DNA of 64,000 nt from NCBI GenBank assembly GCA_026129185.1, contig JAHCIO010000018.1:1-64000 (forward strand). The letters are read 5' to 3'. This document shows, in pieces, positions 44,051-52,778 of the stretch. A program made the position numbers and the translations under genes. The notes beneath the pieces were generated by a model. It was not told the DNA's origin and searched no databases. It saw nothing but the letters and a program-made list of their open reading frames with translations. Every line of letters starts with the position of its first letter. The stretch's first letter is position 1. This stretch comes from Promineifilum sp019695075. GTDB taxonomy: Bacteria > Chloroflexota > Anaerolineae > Promineifilales > Promineifilaceae.

Positions 44051-45226
44051 TTACGCCGGATCGATCCATCGCAACTCCGGTTGCCGCGCCGGCACGTAGT
44101 CGCGGTCTTTCCACGGCGTGAAGCGCAGGAACAGGCGCATCAGTGACCAGCCAACGCGAACGACGATGGGGTAGTTGAGCAGGTAGGCCAGCCGCGCCAG
44201 TTGCGTGCGGATGTGGAGTTGCTTGAACAGCGGATGGGCCAGCAGCCGCTCGCGGTAGCCGGCGAAGCTGAAGTCGTCGCGGGTGAAGGCGTCGATGATG
44301 GCGTCGGCGGCCGGCTCGCCGTAGCCCAGGGCGAAGGAGATGCCCTCGCCCATCAGCGGGTCGGCCCCGGCGGCGTCGCCCACCAGGATGACGCGCGGCT
44401 GCGCGAAGCGGCCGTCGCTGCTCCACCAGCGGATGGGGTGGCCCTTTAGCTCGTAGTCGTCCAGGTCGCGCCCGCGCTCGGCCATCGACTCGCCCAGGAC
44501 TTCCTTGAGGTCGGCCTTCGGCTTGCGCGGCACCGCGCGGCTGTCGAAGACGCCGCGGTTCATGTAGGGTTGCCCCTTGACGTAGCTGGGGAAGTCCCAG
44601 TAGTAGCCTTGCAGGTCGTCGTCCATCGGCGTGAAGTCAAAGACGGCAATGCCATCGTGGAACTCCGGCAGACTGTTCGGGTCTTCGGGCGTCAGCACCT
44701 CCACCAGCCGGGCCACGCGCGAATCGTCCTCCCACTTCAGCTTGCGGCGCACGAAGCTGCGCGAGCCGTCGGCGGCGACGAGGACTTTGGCGTGGAAGAC
44801 GGCCCGCTCGGTGACGACCTCGACGTACTCCTCGTGCGGCGTTATGGCGGTGACGCCCTCGCCCTGGCGCACGGTCACGCCCAGTTGCTCGGCCGTCTTC
44901 ACCAGCCAGTGGTCGAACTCGTCGCGGCGGACGATGCGAAAGACGGGATTGCCGTAGAACGAGTAGCTCTTGTTGCGGTAGAGCAGGCGTACCTCGTTGA
45001 CCGGGAAGTTGCGCGGCTCCAGGGCCAGGCCCAGGTTGGCCAGGATGTTCTGGCCGATGTGGGTCAGGCCGCCGCCGCAAAGCTTCTCGCGGGGGTGGAC
45101 GGCCTTATCGACGACGACGACGCGCCCGGCCCAGGCCGGGTCGCGCCGCACCAGGTGCAGGGCGGTGGAGATGCCGGACGGGCCGGAGCCGACGATGAGA
45201 ACGTCTACAAGTTCGGGTGCGGACAT
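44051..45226 (-). CDS. Geranylgeranyl-reductase-family FAD-dependent oxidoreductase
   Basis: This 391-residue flavoprotein has VDVLIVGSGPSGISTALHL (FAD-binding dinucleotide motif at residues 8-26), the KLCGGGLT signature of the family, an ATG-like VLVAADGSRSFVRR, and VILVGDAAGADPLMGEGISFALGYG. Family members saturate isoprenoid chains on lipids, chlorophyll or quinones, or act as related hydroxylases. The C-terminus is a helical region seen in many Chloroflexota and archaeal homologues. No isoprenoid gene is adjacent, so the substrate is unknown. Confidence 0.9.
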   Translation of the reverse strand: MSAPELVDVLIVGSGPSGISTALHLVRRDPAWAGRVVVVDKAVHPREKLCGGGLTHIGQNILANLGLALEPRNFPVNEVRLLYRNKSYSFYGNPVFRIVRRDEFDHWLVKTAEQLGVTVRQGEGVTAITPHEEYVEVVTERAVFHAKVLVAADGSRSFVRRKLKWEDDSRVARLVEVLTPEDPNSLPEFHDGIAVFDFTPMDDDLQGYYWDFPSYVKGQPYMNRGVFDSRAVPRKPKADLKEVLGESMAERGRDLDDYELKGHPIRWWSSDGRFAQPRVILVGDAAGADPLMGEGISFALGYGEPAADAIIDAFTRDDFSFAGYRERLLAHPLFKQLHIRTQLARLAYLLNYPIVVRVGWSLMRLFLRFTPWKDRDYVPARQPELRWIDPA

Positions 45227-45245
45227 AGGCGACTGCGTGGCCCTC

Positions 45246-47543
45246 CTAACGGGCGATGACGGGCATGATAAACGACTGGTTCATACGGACGGCGTTGGCT
45301 GTCGTGGCGTCGGCCGCGGCGGCGGGCGCTTCGACGTTGCCGGCGGCGTCGATGGCCTGGGCGCGAAACTCGTAGACCGTCGTCGCGTTCGGCGGCCGGA
45401 AGTTAGCCGCAGTGAGGCGCGTGTCGCTCAGCCAGCGCGTCCAGCTGCCGCCGACGGGGCGCACGTCGATGTGGTAGCGGTCGACGCCGGCGGTGGCGTC
45501 GCTGCCGGCCCAGGCCACGCGGTAGAACCCCGCGCCGGGCACGAAGTAGAGCGGCCGGGCGACGGCCGACTGTGGCGCGGTGGCGTCCAGCCCGAAGCGC
45601 GTCGGCTGGCTGGAGATGAGCGGCGCGCTCTCCCGCGACAGCAGCACGCGCCAGTAGAGCGCGGCGTAGTCGCGGTCGAAGAGGTGGCTATGGGTCGTCG
45701 TGACGCCCCACCAACTCTGGTTGACCAGCACGTTCAGGAACGTCGGGTCGGTGGCCACCTGGAGCGTGGTGAATTGCACCGTCTCCGGGTTGGCCACCTG
45801 CCAAGTGAAGCTGACGGCGCGCTCTTTGCGCCAGAGGTTGGCCGCCGGATCGACGTTGGTGGCCGTTGGCGGCGGGGGCGGCGGCGGCCCGCCCAGCAGT
45901 AGCAGGCGGATAGCGTCGAACCAGACGCCGAAGCCGCTGTCGCGCGTCAGGTTGGTCAGGCGGATGACGTTGCTGTTGCCCTGGTTCAGGTTGAATTCGC
46001 CCAGCGTGACCCACAGGCCGACGTTGGCCTGCTGGCTGATGGTGCGCGTCGTCGTGCCGTCGGCCGAACGGATGGTGTAGATGGCGCTGCCGGTCTCGTT
46101 GCGGCCGGTGTGGCAGTAGGGAATGAAGACGTCGATGCGGTAGCGCCCGGCGGCGGGTACATCCGGCCGCCACTCGCCCCAGACCTGGCTATCGGCGGCG
46201 CTGCTGACCGACCAGCTATACCAGGCGTGGTTGTTGAAGCCGCACAGGTAGGGCGGCACAAACCACTCGCCGGTGGTGCTGCGCGTGAAGGCGGACGTGT
46301 TCTCGTCGGCATAGAGGAAGGGGTCTTCCAGGCCGATGCGGTCGGCGATCTGGTCGCGCAGCCAGGGGATGAGCAGGTGGGCCTGGTCGCCGGGACAGAC
46401 GGTCGTGCCGTAGACATCGCGGTGGCCCATCAGGTGGGGCAGGCCCCAGTTGATGTTGGGCAGGGTGTCGCTGGCGTCGAAGATGTTGATGTCGCGCTGG
46501 TCGGCCTTCCACGACAGCAGTTCGACGAGCGAGTTGAGCATCGGCTCCGGCGGGCGGATGCCGGGCGGCGACTGGTTGGGCGCGGTGAACGTGCCCAGCA
46601 GCGCCGCGGCCATGCTGCCCTTGTTGGCCCCGCTGGCGTGGGTGCCCACGACGTCATCGCCGCCGTTGTGGCCTTCGTAGATGACGCCGTTGGGGTCGAT
46701 CAGGTAGTTGTAGCCGATGTCGCCCCAACCGCGGGTGTAGGTGTGGAAGTTCCAGATGGCGCGGACGACGGCCGGCCAGTCGGTGCTGCTGTTGCTGGAG
46801 ACGGTATGGTGGACAATGAGATGGCTGACCGGGTAGTGCTCCAGGCCGTCGGTGTAATCGCAGTCGGCGTGAGTACACCAGACGTCACGGCTGACGACGA
46901 ACGGCTTAGGGTAGCCATCGACGCTCTCCGGCAGGACGCCCTGCTGCTCGTCCATCTGCTGCTGCAAGTCGATCAGTTCGTCGGCCGTCGGCCCGCCGGT
47001 GGTGTCGATGAAGGTCAGCCGCAACTGCTGGAGCGACGGCGTGCCCTCGAAGCTCTCGCCGGTGGCCTCGTTGACGCTGTTGAAGATGACCTGCACCTGG
47101 ACGTAGCGGTGGGTCAGGCCAGCGGCGGGCACGAGAACCATCTCGCCGACGATCTCGGCCTCGCCCGGCTCCATCCAGTCGTAGTTGGCGTGGACGGCCA
47201 GCCACTCGCCCCAGGCGCGGCCGTCGGCGCTGGTGCGGACGCGCAGCTCGATGGCCTCGCCCACGTCGCCCGTCCACTGGGGCACGACGGCGTTGAAGGG
47301 GATGGGCGCTTCGATGGTTTGACTGGTGAAGGTGGCCGCCAGGCTGTCGGGCGAGGTGGGTAGCAGCGATTCGCCCAACAGGGTCGTGTCCTTGGCCGCG
47401 GCGGGAGCCAGTTCGGCGGCGCTGAGGACGAGGTCGGCCATGGGGTCGCGGGTAGGGTCGGACTGTCGAGCGGAGGCCGTGGCCACCGTCGCTGCCAGCA
47501 ACACCGCCACCAGGCCAAGGAAGTATCGTGTGAATGTTCTCAT
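45246..47543 (-). CDS. Secreted N-acetylmuramoyl-L-alanine amidase (PGRP/Ami_2) with golvesin-like and Fn3-like C-terminal domains
   Basis: This 765-residue exported protein has a signal peptide (about 5-25), a beta-sandwich region, and a PGRP/amidase domain at about 225-400. Zinc ligands are His in VSHLIVHHTVSS, and His and Cys in LMGHRDVYGTTVCPGD. A golvesin-type domain follows (GRYRIDVFIPYCHTGRNETG to WFDAIRLLLLG). After a Gly-Pro hinge a C-terminal fibronectin-like module ends AVRMNQSFIMPVIAR. It should cleave the amide bond between MurNAc and L-Ala in peptidoglycan. The ATG at 47543 was chosen as it starts the signal peptide. Confidence 0.88.
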   Translation of the reverse strand: MRTFTRYFLGLVAVLLAATVATASARQSDPTRDPMADLVLSAAELAPAAAKDTTLLGESLLPTSPDSLAATFTSQTIEAPIPFNAVVPQWTGDVGEAIELRVRTSADGRAWGEWLAVHANYDWMEPGEAEIVGEMVLVPAAGLTHRYVQVQVIFNSVNEATGESFEGTPSLQQLRLTFIDTTGGPTADELIDLQQQMDEQQGVLPESVDGYPKPFVVSRDVWCTHADCDYTDGLEHYPVSHLIVHHTVSSNSSTDWPAVVRAIWNFHTYTRGWGDIGYNYLIDPNGVIYEGHNGGDDVVGTHASGANKGSMAAALLGTFTAPNQSPPGIRPPEPMLNSLVELLSWKADQRDINIFDASDTLPNINWGLPHLMGHRDVYGTTVCPGDQAHLLIPWLRDQIADRIGLEDPFLYADENTSAFTRSTTGEWFVPPYLCGFNNHAWYSWSVSSAADSQVWGEWRPDVPAAGRYRIDVFIPYCHTGRNETGSAIYTIRSADGTTTRTISQQANVGLWVTLGEFNLNQGNSNVIRLTNLTRDSGFGVWFDAIRLLLLGGPPPPPPPTATNVDPAANLWRKERAVSFTWQVANPETVQFTTLQVATDPTFLNVLVNQSWWGVTTTHSHLFDRDYAALYWRVLLSRESAPLISSQPTRFGLDATAPQSAVARPLYFVPGAGFYRVAWAGSDATAGVDRYHIDVRPVGGSWTRWLSDTRLTAANFRPPNATTVYEFRAQAIDAAGNVEAPAAAADATTANAVRMNQSFIMPVIAR

Positions 47544-47627
47544 GGCATCAGAGCGCAGCCGCCGCCGGTATGCGGGCGGCTCGCTACCTCGGCGACATTC
47601 TAACACTGGGGGGCGGGGATGTGCAAT

Positions 47628-47712
47628 GGGGGGATAGGGGATAGGGGATAGGGGATAGGGATTAGGGGCTAGGGAAGAGCGCTCTTCCCTAGCCCCTAGC
47701 CCCTAACCCCTA
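47628..47712. repeat. Family B palindrome, copy 2
   Basis: GGGGATAGGGGATA units lead to the central GAAGAGCGCTCTTC, followed by CCTAGCCCCTAGCCCCTAAC. It ends within five bases of the kamA stop codon, which itself reads like a degenerate repeat unit (TTCGCTAG on the plus strand). Confidence 0.9.
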
Positions 47713-47716
47713 TTCG

Positions 47717-49126
<1,410 letters not shown>

Positions 49127-49179
49127 GGGGGGTGCTCCTAAGGCGAGTCTCGATTTCAAGTAAAATGATGGTGTAGCGA

Positions 49180-49485
49180 TTACGACAACGCTTTCCGCGC
49201 TTCCAGCCAACGCTGCAATGACCGCTGGCTCTCGCCCGAACGTCGTCCGGCGATGATGCCCTCAACGCTGATGTCCTCATCCAGATCGGGCCAGTGGATA
49301 CCTTCGCGATCGCCGATCCATTCCCAATGGGCGCGTTCGTTAGGCGTCGCATAAAGTAGACGAGGATACCAAGCCACAGGCAGAGAAATGGCCCGGCCAT
49401 CGGCCAGATCAAGAGTGAGCGTGTCATCGGTAACAGCGACATTCTCCGCGCTGACGACTTGGATTTCAACCAGTGAAGTATTCAT
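49180..49485 (-). CDS. DUF2442 protein
   Basis: This 101-residue protein contains VTDDTLTLDLADGRAISLPVAWYPRL and HWPDLDEDISVEGIIAG, the signature of DUF2442. In many genomes these small proteins sit beside DUF4160 proteins and behave as toxin-antitoxin-like pairs. No DUF4160 gene is present here, so this one is orphaned. GAGGAA precedes the ATG. Confidence 0.88.
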   Translation of the reverse strand: MNTSLVEIQVVSAENVAVTDDTLTLDLADGRAISLPVAWYPRLLYATPNERAHWEWIGDREGIHWPDLDEDISVEGIIAGRRSGESQRSLQRWLEARKALS

Positions 49486-49631
49486 TCCATTCCTCAGGGG
49501 CCGATCCGCAACGTCGTTGGCATAGTGAGGATATTATACTGAAAACTGACAGAACCCGGCAGCGCGATAGGTGCAATCATCAAGTATACAACGACGGTTC
49601 ACCGGAGTATAATCCCTCCTAGGTACTCCAT

Positions 49632-49985
49632 ATGACGGATTTGGGTCTCGACCGCAATGAGAATGCTGAACCGGAAGAACTCCTGGACGAAGTAGTCGCC
49701 CGGATGGTAGCAGTGGGTGAACCGCTCCAGGTGATTTTATTCGGTTCGCGCGCGCGGGGCGATGCTCGGCCCGATAGCGATTACGACTTCCTAGTCATCG
49801 AGAACTCGGCGACGCCTCGTTATCGCCGCGCAGCCAAGTATCGTCGCGCCTTGTTCGGAGTGATTCCGTCAAAAGATATTTTGGTGTGGACGCCCGACGA
49901 GGCGGCCGAGTGGGCCGACGTGCCGCAGGCGTTGGTAACGACGGCGATCAGAGAAGGGGTCATCCTGTATGAGCGGGAAGAGTGA
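49632..49985 (+). CDS. MNT-type nucleotidyltransferase antitoxin of a HEPN/MNT pair
   Basis: This 117-residue minimal nucleotidyltransferase has the motif LFGSRARGDARPDSDYDFLVIE (Gly38-Ser39 and Asp50-x-Asp52). In HEPN/MNT modules the MNT protein AMPylates or sequesters the HEPN RNase. It overlaps the HEPN gene by 17 bases. A TATAAT lies at 49608-49613, and there is no strong Shine-Dalgarno sequence. Confidence 0.9.
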   Translation: MTDLGLDRNENAEPEELLDEVVARMVAVGEPLQVILFGSRARGDARPDSDYDFLVIENSATPRYRRAAKYRRALFGVIPSKDILVWTPDEAAEWADVPQALVTTAIREGVILYEREE

Positions 49986-50388
49986 GCTTGTGGCCGGCTG
50001 GATCGCAAAGGCTGATAGCGATCTAATGGCCGGGCAACTTCTCTCGAAAAGTGGCCCGTACGACATTGTCTGCTTTCACGCGCAGCAGGCCATTGAGAAA
50101 CTACTGAAGGCACTGCTGGCCTTCTACGATCAGCCTCCGCCGCGAACCCATGATCTTGAGGAACTGCAGCGGCTCGTGCTGGCAACATACGAGAGCAAAG
50201 AACTGGCCGACCTCGATCTGTTTGAAGCTTCGGATTACGCCGTGATGGCGCGCTACGATCTGCAATTCTGGCCGGACGAGGAAACGGCTGCCGGGGCTTT
50301 GTCGCTGGCAGCGCATGTGAAGCGCATAACGTTGGCATTACTGGCAACAAAAAACCCCGACAACTCTCCCGACAACTCTGAAGAATAG
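49969..50388 (+). CDS. HEPN-domain RNase-toxin candidate
   Basis: This 139-residue all-helical protein starts with the HEPN core (WIAKADSDLMAGQLL, CFHAQQAIEKLLKALLAF) and contains PPPRTHDLEELQRLV with Arg59 and His61. It then has YAVMARYD. It pairs with the overlapping nucleotidyltransferase, as in the widespread HEPN/MNT type VII-like toxin-antitoxin systems. The C-terminal NPDNSPDNSEE is a small duplication. Downstream lies a repeat A hairpin. Confidence 0.9.
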   Translation: MSGKSELVAGWIAKADSDLMAGQLLSKSGPYDIVCFHAQQAIEKLLKALLAFYDQPPPRTHDLEELQRLVLATYESKELADLDLFEASDYAVMARYDLQFWPDEETAAGALSLAAHVKRITLALLATKNPDNSPDNSEE

Positions 50389-50420
50389 GGCGCAGTTGTT
50401 GGCTGAGTAGCGGTGGGGCA

Positions 50421-50454
50421 AGAAACCGGGTTTCTCGGAAGAAACCCGGTTTCT
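50421..50454. repeat. Palindromic repeat A, copy 3
   Basis: AGAAACCGGGTTTCT and AGAAACCCGGTTTCT are separated by CGGA. It lies nine bases before the XRE remnant, exactly where the lost N-terminal part of that gene would be expected. Confidence 0.9.
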
Positions 50455-50462
50455 AAGGCGCG

Positions 50463-50627
50463 ATGGAGGCTACCCAACCGACCAAGACGGAGCTTGCGGA
50501 GCGGATGCAGACGAGCCGTTCGCAACTGGACCGGCTGCTCGACCCCGACAATACGGCCGTGACGCTAGATTCGCTGGAACAGCTGGCGCGGGCGGTAGGG
50601 AAGCGGCTGGTGGTGGGATTGGCATAA
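50463..50627 (+). pseudogene. C-terminal remnant of an XRE-family antitoxin
   Basis: This 54-codon frame contains KTELAERMQTSRSQLDRLLD and then VTLDSLEQLARAVGKRL. It matches the helix-turn-helix and end of HigA-like XRE antitoxins, which normally have about 45 more residues before this point. The N-terminal part is missing, and repeat A copy 3 sits directly upstream. An ATG happens to open the frame, so a short protein could be made. Confidence 0.7.
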
Positions 50628-50719
50628 TCTCGAAGCGCGAGGCCGCCGAACACGACGTGCCGTATCAGAAGATGATCCGGCGGTTGGTGGATGAGTATGT
50701 GGGGCGGTTTGGGGAGTAG
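50627..50719 (+). pseudogene. C-terminal remnant of a CopG/BrnA-type antitoxin
   Basis: The frame starting at the previous stop reads SKREAAEHDVPYQKMIRRLV and then DEYVGRFGE before a TAG. That is the second helix and tail of ribbon-helix-helix antitoxins. It has no start codon or N-terminal strand. It looks like the end of a gene fused to the end of the XRE remnant by deletion. Confidence 0.6.
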
Positions 50720-50759
50720 ATAATAGACCGAGGCGGGGACGGGAAGCTTCGGATTATGC

Positions 50760-50765
50760 TATAAT
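50760..50765 (+). promoter_or_regulatory. -10 box upstream of the nucleotidyltransferase-like gene
   Basis: TATAAT lies 40 bases before the ATG at 50805, with no recognisable -35. The leader contains CGAAGGTTGAG, which may serve as a distant Shine-Dalgarno sequence. Confidence 0.4.
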
Positions 50766-50804
50766 CGAGCTTGTCTTGCGAAGGTTGAGACAAACAACAA
50801 CATC

Positions 50805-51329
50805 ATGCAGGCGCTGACCTTTTGGAAAACCGTTATCATAGATGAATCCGATTATCTGGAGCAGTTCGTTGCCGCCCTGGAAGATAACGGAATACGCTAC
50901 TGCGTGATTGGTGGACAAGGGATCAACGCCTACGTTGATCCTCTGGTCAGCCTCGATCTCGACCTGGTAATCGCCGCCAACCAAATTGACGAGGTCGAAG
51001 CGCTGCTGGCCGCCGGCGACATCCAGATCAAACGATTCCCCCATAGTCTCAACGCATCGTTTCCCGGATCAAGCCTACGCTTACAGATTCAAACCGACCC
51101 ACGCTATGCGACCTTTCCGCAAAGGGCAACGCATCGCCAGGTATTGGGGCTTTCGCTGCCCGTGGCCGCCGCGCCAGACCTGCTGCGGGGTAAGGTTTGG
51201 GCCTTTCAAGACCCGGCGTGGCGCGGCAGCAAACGCCAAAAGGACCTGGCCGACATTGCCCGGCTGCTCGAGCGCTATCCTGAGCTGCGTGCGCAGGTGC
51301 CGGAGGATGTGTTGACGCGGTTAGTTTGA
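50805..51329 (+). CDS. Nucleotidyltransferase-fold protein (AbiEii/DUF6036-like)
   Basis: This 174-residue protein contains GIRYCVIGGQGINAYVDPLVSLDLDLVIAAN. It is a nucleotidyltransferase fold with GG in place of GS and the acidic pair Asp-x-Asp. RGKVWAFQDPAWRGSKRQKDLADIARLLERYP follows, as in AbiEii-type toxins and their degenerate relatives. It has no visible AbiEi partner. It lies in a cluster of toxin-antitoxin genes and remnants, which suggests it too belongs to such a module. Confidence 0.75.
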   Translation: MQALTFWKTVIIDESDYLEQFVAALEDNGIRYCVIGGQGINAYVDPLVSLDLDLVIAANQIDEVEALLAAGDIQIKRFPHSLNASFPGSSLRLQIQTDPRYATFPQRATHRQVLGLSLPVAAAPDLLRGKVWAFQDPAWRGSKRQKDLADIARLLERYPELRAQVPEDVLTRLV

Positions 51330-51339
51330 TGTGACGCCT

Positions 51340-51373
51340 AGAAACCGGGTTTCTCGGAAGAAACCCGGTTTCT
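51340..51373. repeat. Palindromic repeat A, copy 4
   Basis: The sequence matches copy 3, including the CGGA loop, and lies ten bases after the stop of the nucleotidyltransferase-like gene. Copies 3 and 4 bracket the two antitoxin remnants and that gene. Confidence 0.9.
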
Positions 51374-51398
51374 CTGTCACAACGTCAACTGTTGACGC

Positions 51399-52541
51399 TT
51401 ACCTCCACGAGTCAAACCCATCCAGGAAGTACGTCCCGCGCGTCTGCTTATCGATGCCCGATGACGGGCCAAGCAGCACCGAATCGATCCGGCGGGTGTC
51501 GTTGTCGATGTTGTACTTGGACCACCACCACGACCCGCCGACGTTGGGGTACGGTTCAATGCCAAACGTGTAGCTGCCGTTCTTGTACCCTGGCCCGGTG
51601 GCGGCGCTCCAGCCGATGGTCAGACGGTGCGGGCCATCGCCAATGGTCTGCCACGGGGTGTTGACATACTTGGCGCTATCGGTGCGCGTCTGGAAGCGCA
51701 GCTGATATGCATTGGCGTAGCGGCGGAACTGCACAATGTTGATCAACAACCCGGCCCCGTCGCGCTCAACGAAGATATTGTGGATGTTGCCGTTCTTCAT
51801 GACGATCGAGTTGGGATCGAAGAAGAAGGCGGCCGAGTATGTCCACTCGCTCCAGGGCGTCTCATCGAGCAAATAGAGCGGCTTGTTGTCGTCGATGACG
51901 ACGGCCAGCCCCTGTGTGCCGACGATTGTCGCACTGGGGTCGTAGTGCAAGTCGCCGCTGTCGGTCTGCTTGGCCGACCAGTTGGAGAAGTCGCTCGTCC
52001 ACTCGAAGAGGTCGTCGAACAGGTGGTTCCATGATGCGGAGCCATAAACCAGATGGCCCGGGCTATACGCTGTAGTGGTGTTACCCTGGTAAGTGACATT
52101 GCCTACCAGGGTATGGTAACCGCCGTGCCCCGCCGGGACGATGTATTGGATGCCCCAACCCACGATACCGGGGCCAGTGGTCAGGTTGTAAGTCCACGCC
52201 GCGCCACCGTCAATGAACTCGCCGTCCGGACCGTAAACGGTGTATGCGAGAGTGATGTTCTTGTTGCTGCCCGTCGTGTTGTTGACGCCGACGACATAGG
52301 TGATGGTCTCGCCTGGGAAGAACCAGTCCCTGTAGGCCCAGGTGGAATCTCCAGTCCAGGCGTCGTGGGCCGTCACCGTGCCGGCGTCCGGCGACTGGGG
52401 CGCTTCGCCGGCGGGGGCGATGAGGTGGGGTACGGGCGTGGGCGGCGCGGGTTCCTGCGCCGCGGCTGCCCCACTGCCAACCAACAGCGCGAACAGAGCG
52501 ACCAGGACGGCCGCGTAAACGATGCGACGACGTGTCTTCAT
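51399..52541 (-). CDS. Secreted protein with a beta-sandwich (concanavalin-like) C-terminal domain
   Basis: This 380-residue protein has a signal peptide (about 8-28), a Pro-rich spacer, and an Ig-like region (WFFPGETITYVVGVNNTTGS). The domain of about 200 residues (DLFEWTSDFSNWSAKQTDSG to GTYFLDGFDSWR) has the strand spacing of LamG or concanavalin-type lectin folds. No catalytic residues are obvious. GGAGAA precedes the ATG. It may be a surface adhesin or a glycan-binding protein; this is inference. Confidence 0.75.
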   Translation of the reverse strand: MKTRRRIVYAAVLVALFALLVGSGAAAAQEPAPPTPVPHLIAPAGEAPQSPDAGTVTAHDAWTGDSTWAYRDWFFPGETITYVVGVNNTTGSNKNITLAYTVYGPDGEFIDGGAAWTYNLTTGPGIVGWGIQYIVPAGHGGYHTLVGNVTYQGNTTTAYSPGHLVYGSASWNHLFDDLFEWTSDFSNWSAKQTDSGDLHYDPSATIVGTQGLAVVIDDNKPLYLLDETPWSEWTYSAAFFFDPNSIVMKNGNIHNIFVERDGAGLLINIVQFRRYANAYQLRFQTRTDSAKYVNTPWQTIGDGPHRLTIGWSAATGPGYKNGSYTFGIEPYPNVGGSWWWSKYNIDNDTRRIDSVLLGPSSGIDKQTRGTYFLDGFDSWR

Positions 52542-52778
52542 TTCAGGTTCTCCTTGGGAACTTCAATGTCCGGCGGCCGACGCGGACATCTTTGATCGTG
52601 GAGTGCCGGCACCCCCAGCGCCGCCACCAGGGAAGACGCACCATCGCCTGTGACCGATGCCCCGCACCGGTCACAGACCGGGTCTCCAACACCCTGGACG
52701 GCAGCGATAGCCCGATTGTAGAGAACCTTGAGTGGAACCGAAACCCGATTATCCCCTATAGCCAATAGAGGGAAACCT

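Noticed and set aside
52542..52778. Possible small zinc-ribbon protein on the minus strand (reads CDRCGASVTGDG)
   Set aside because: There is no start codon with a ribosome-binding site, the frame runs into the upstream kinase in another frame, and only one Cys pair is convincing. It was left as intergenic DNA.
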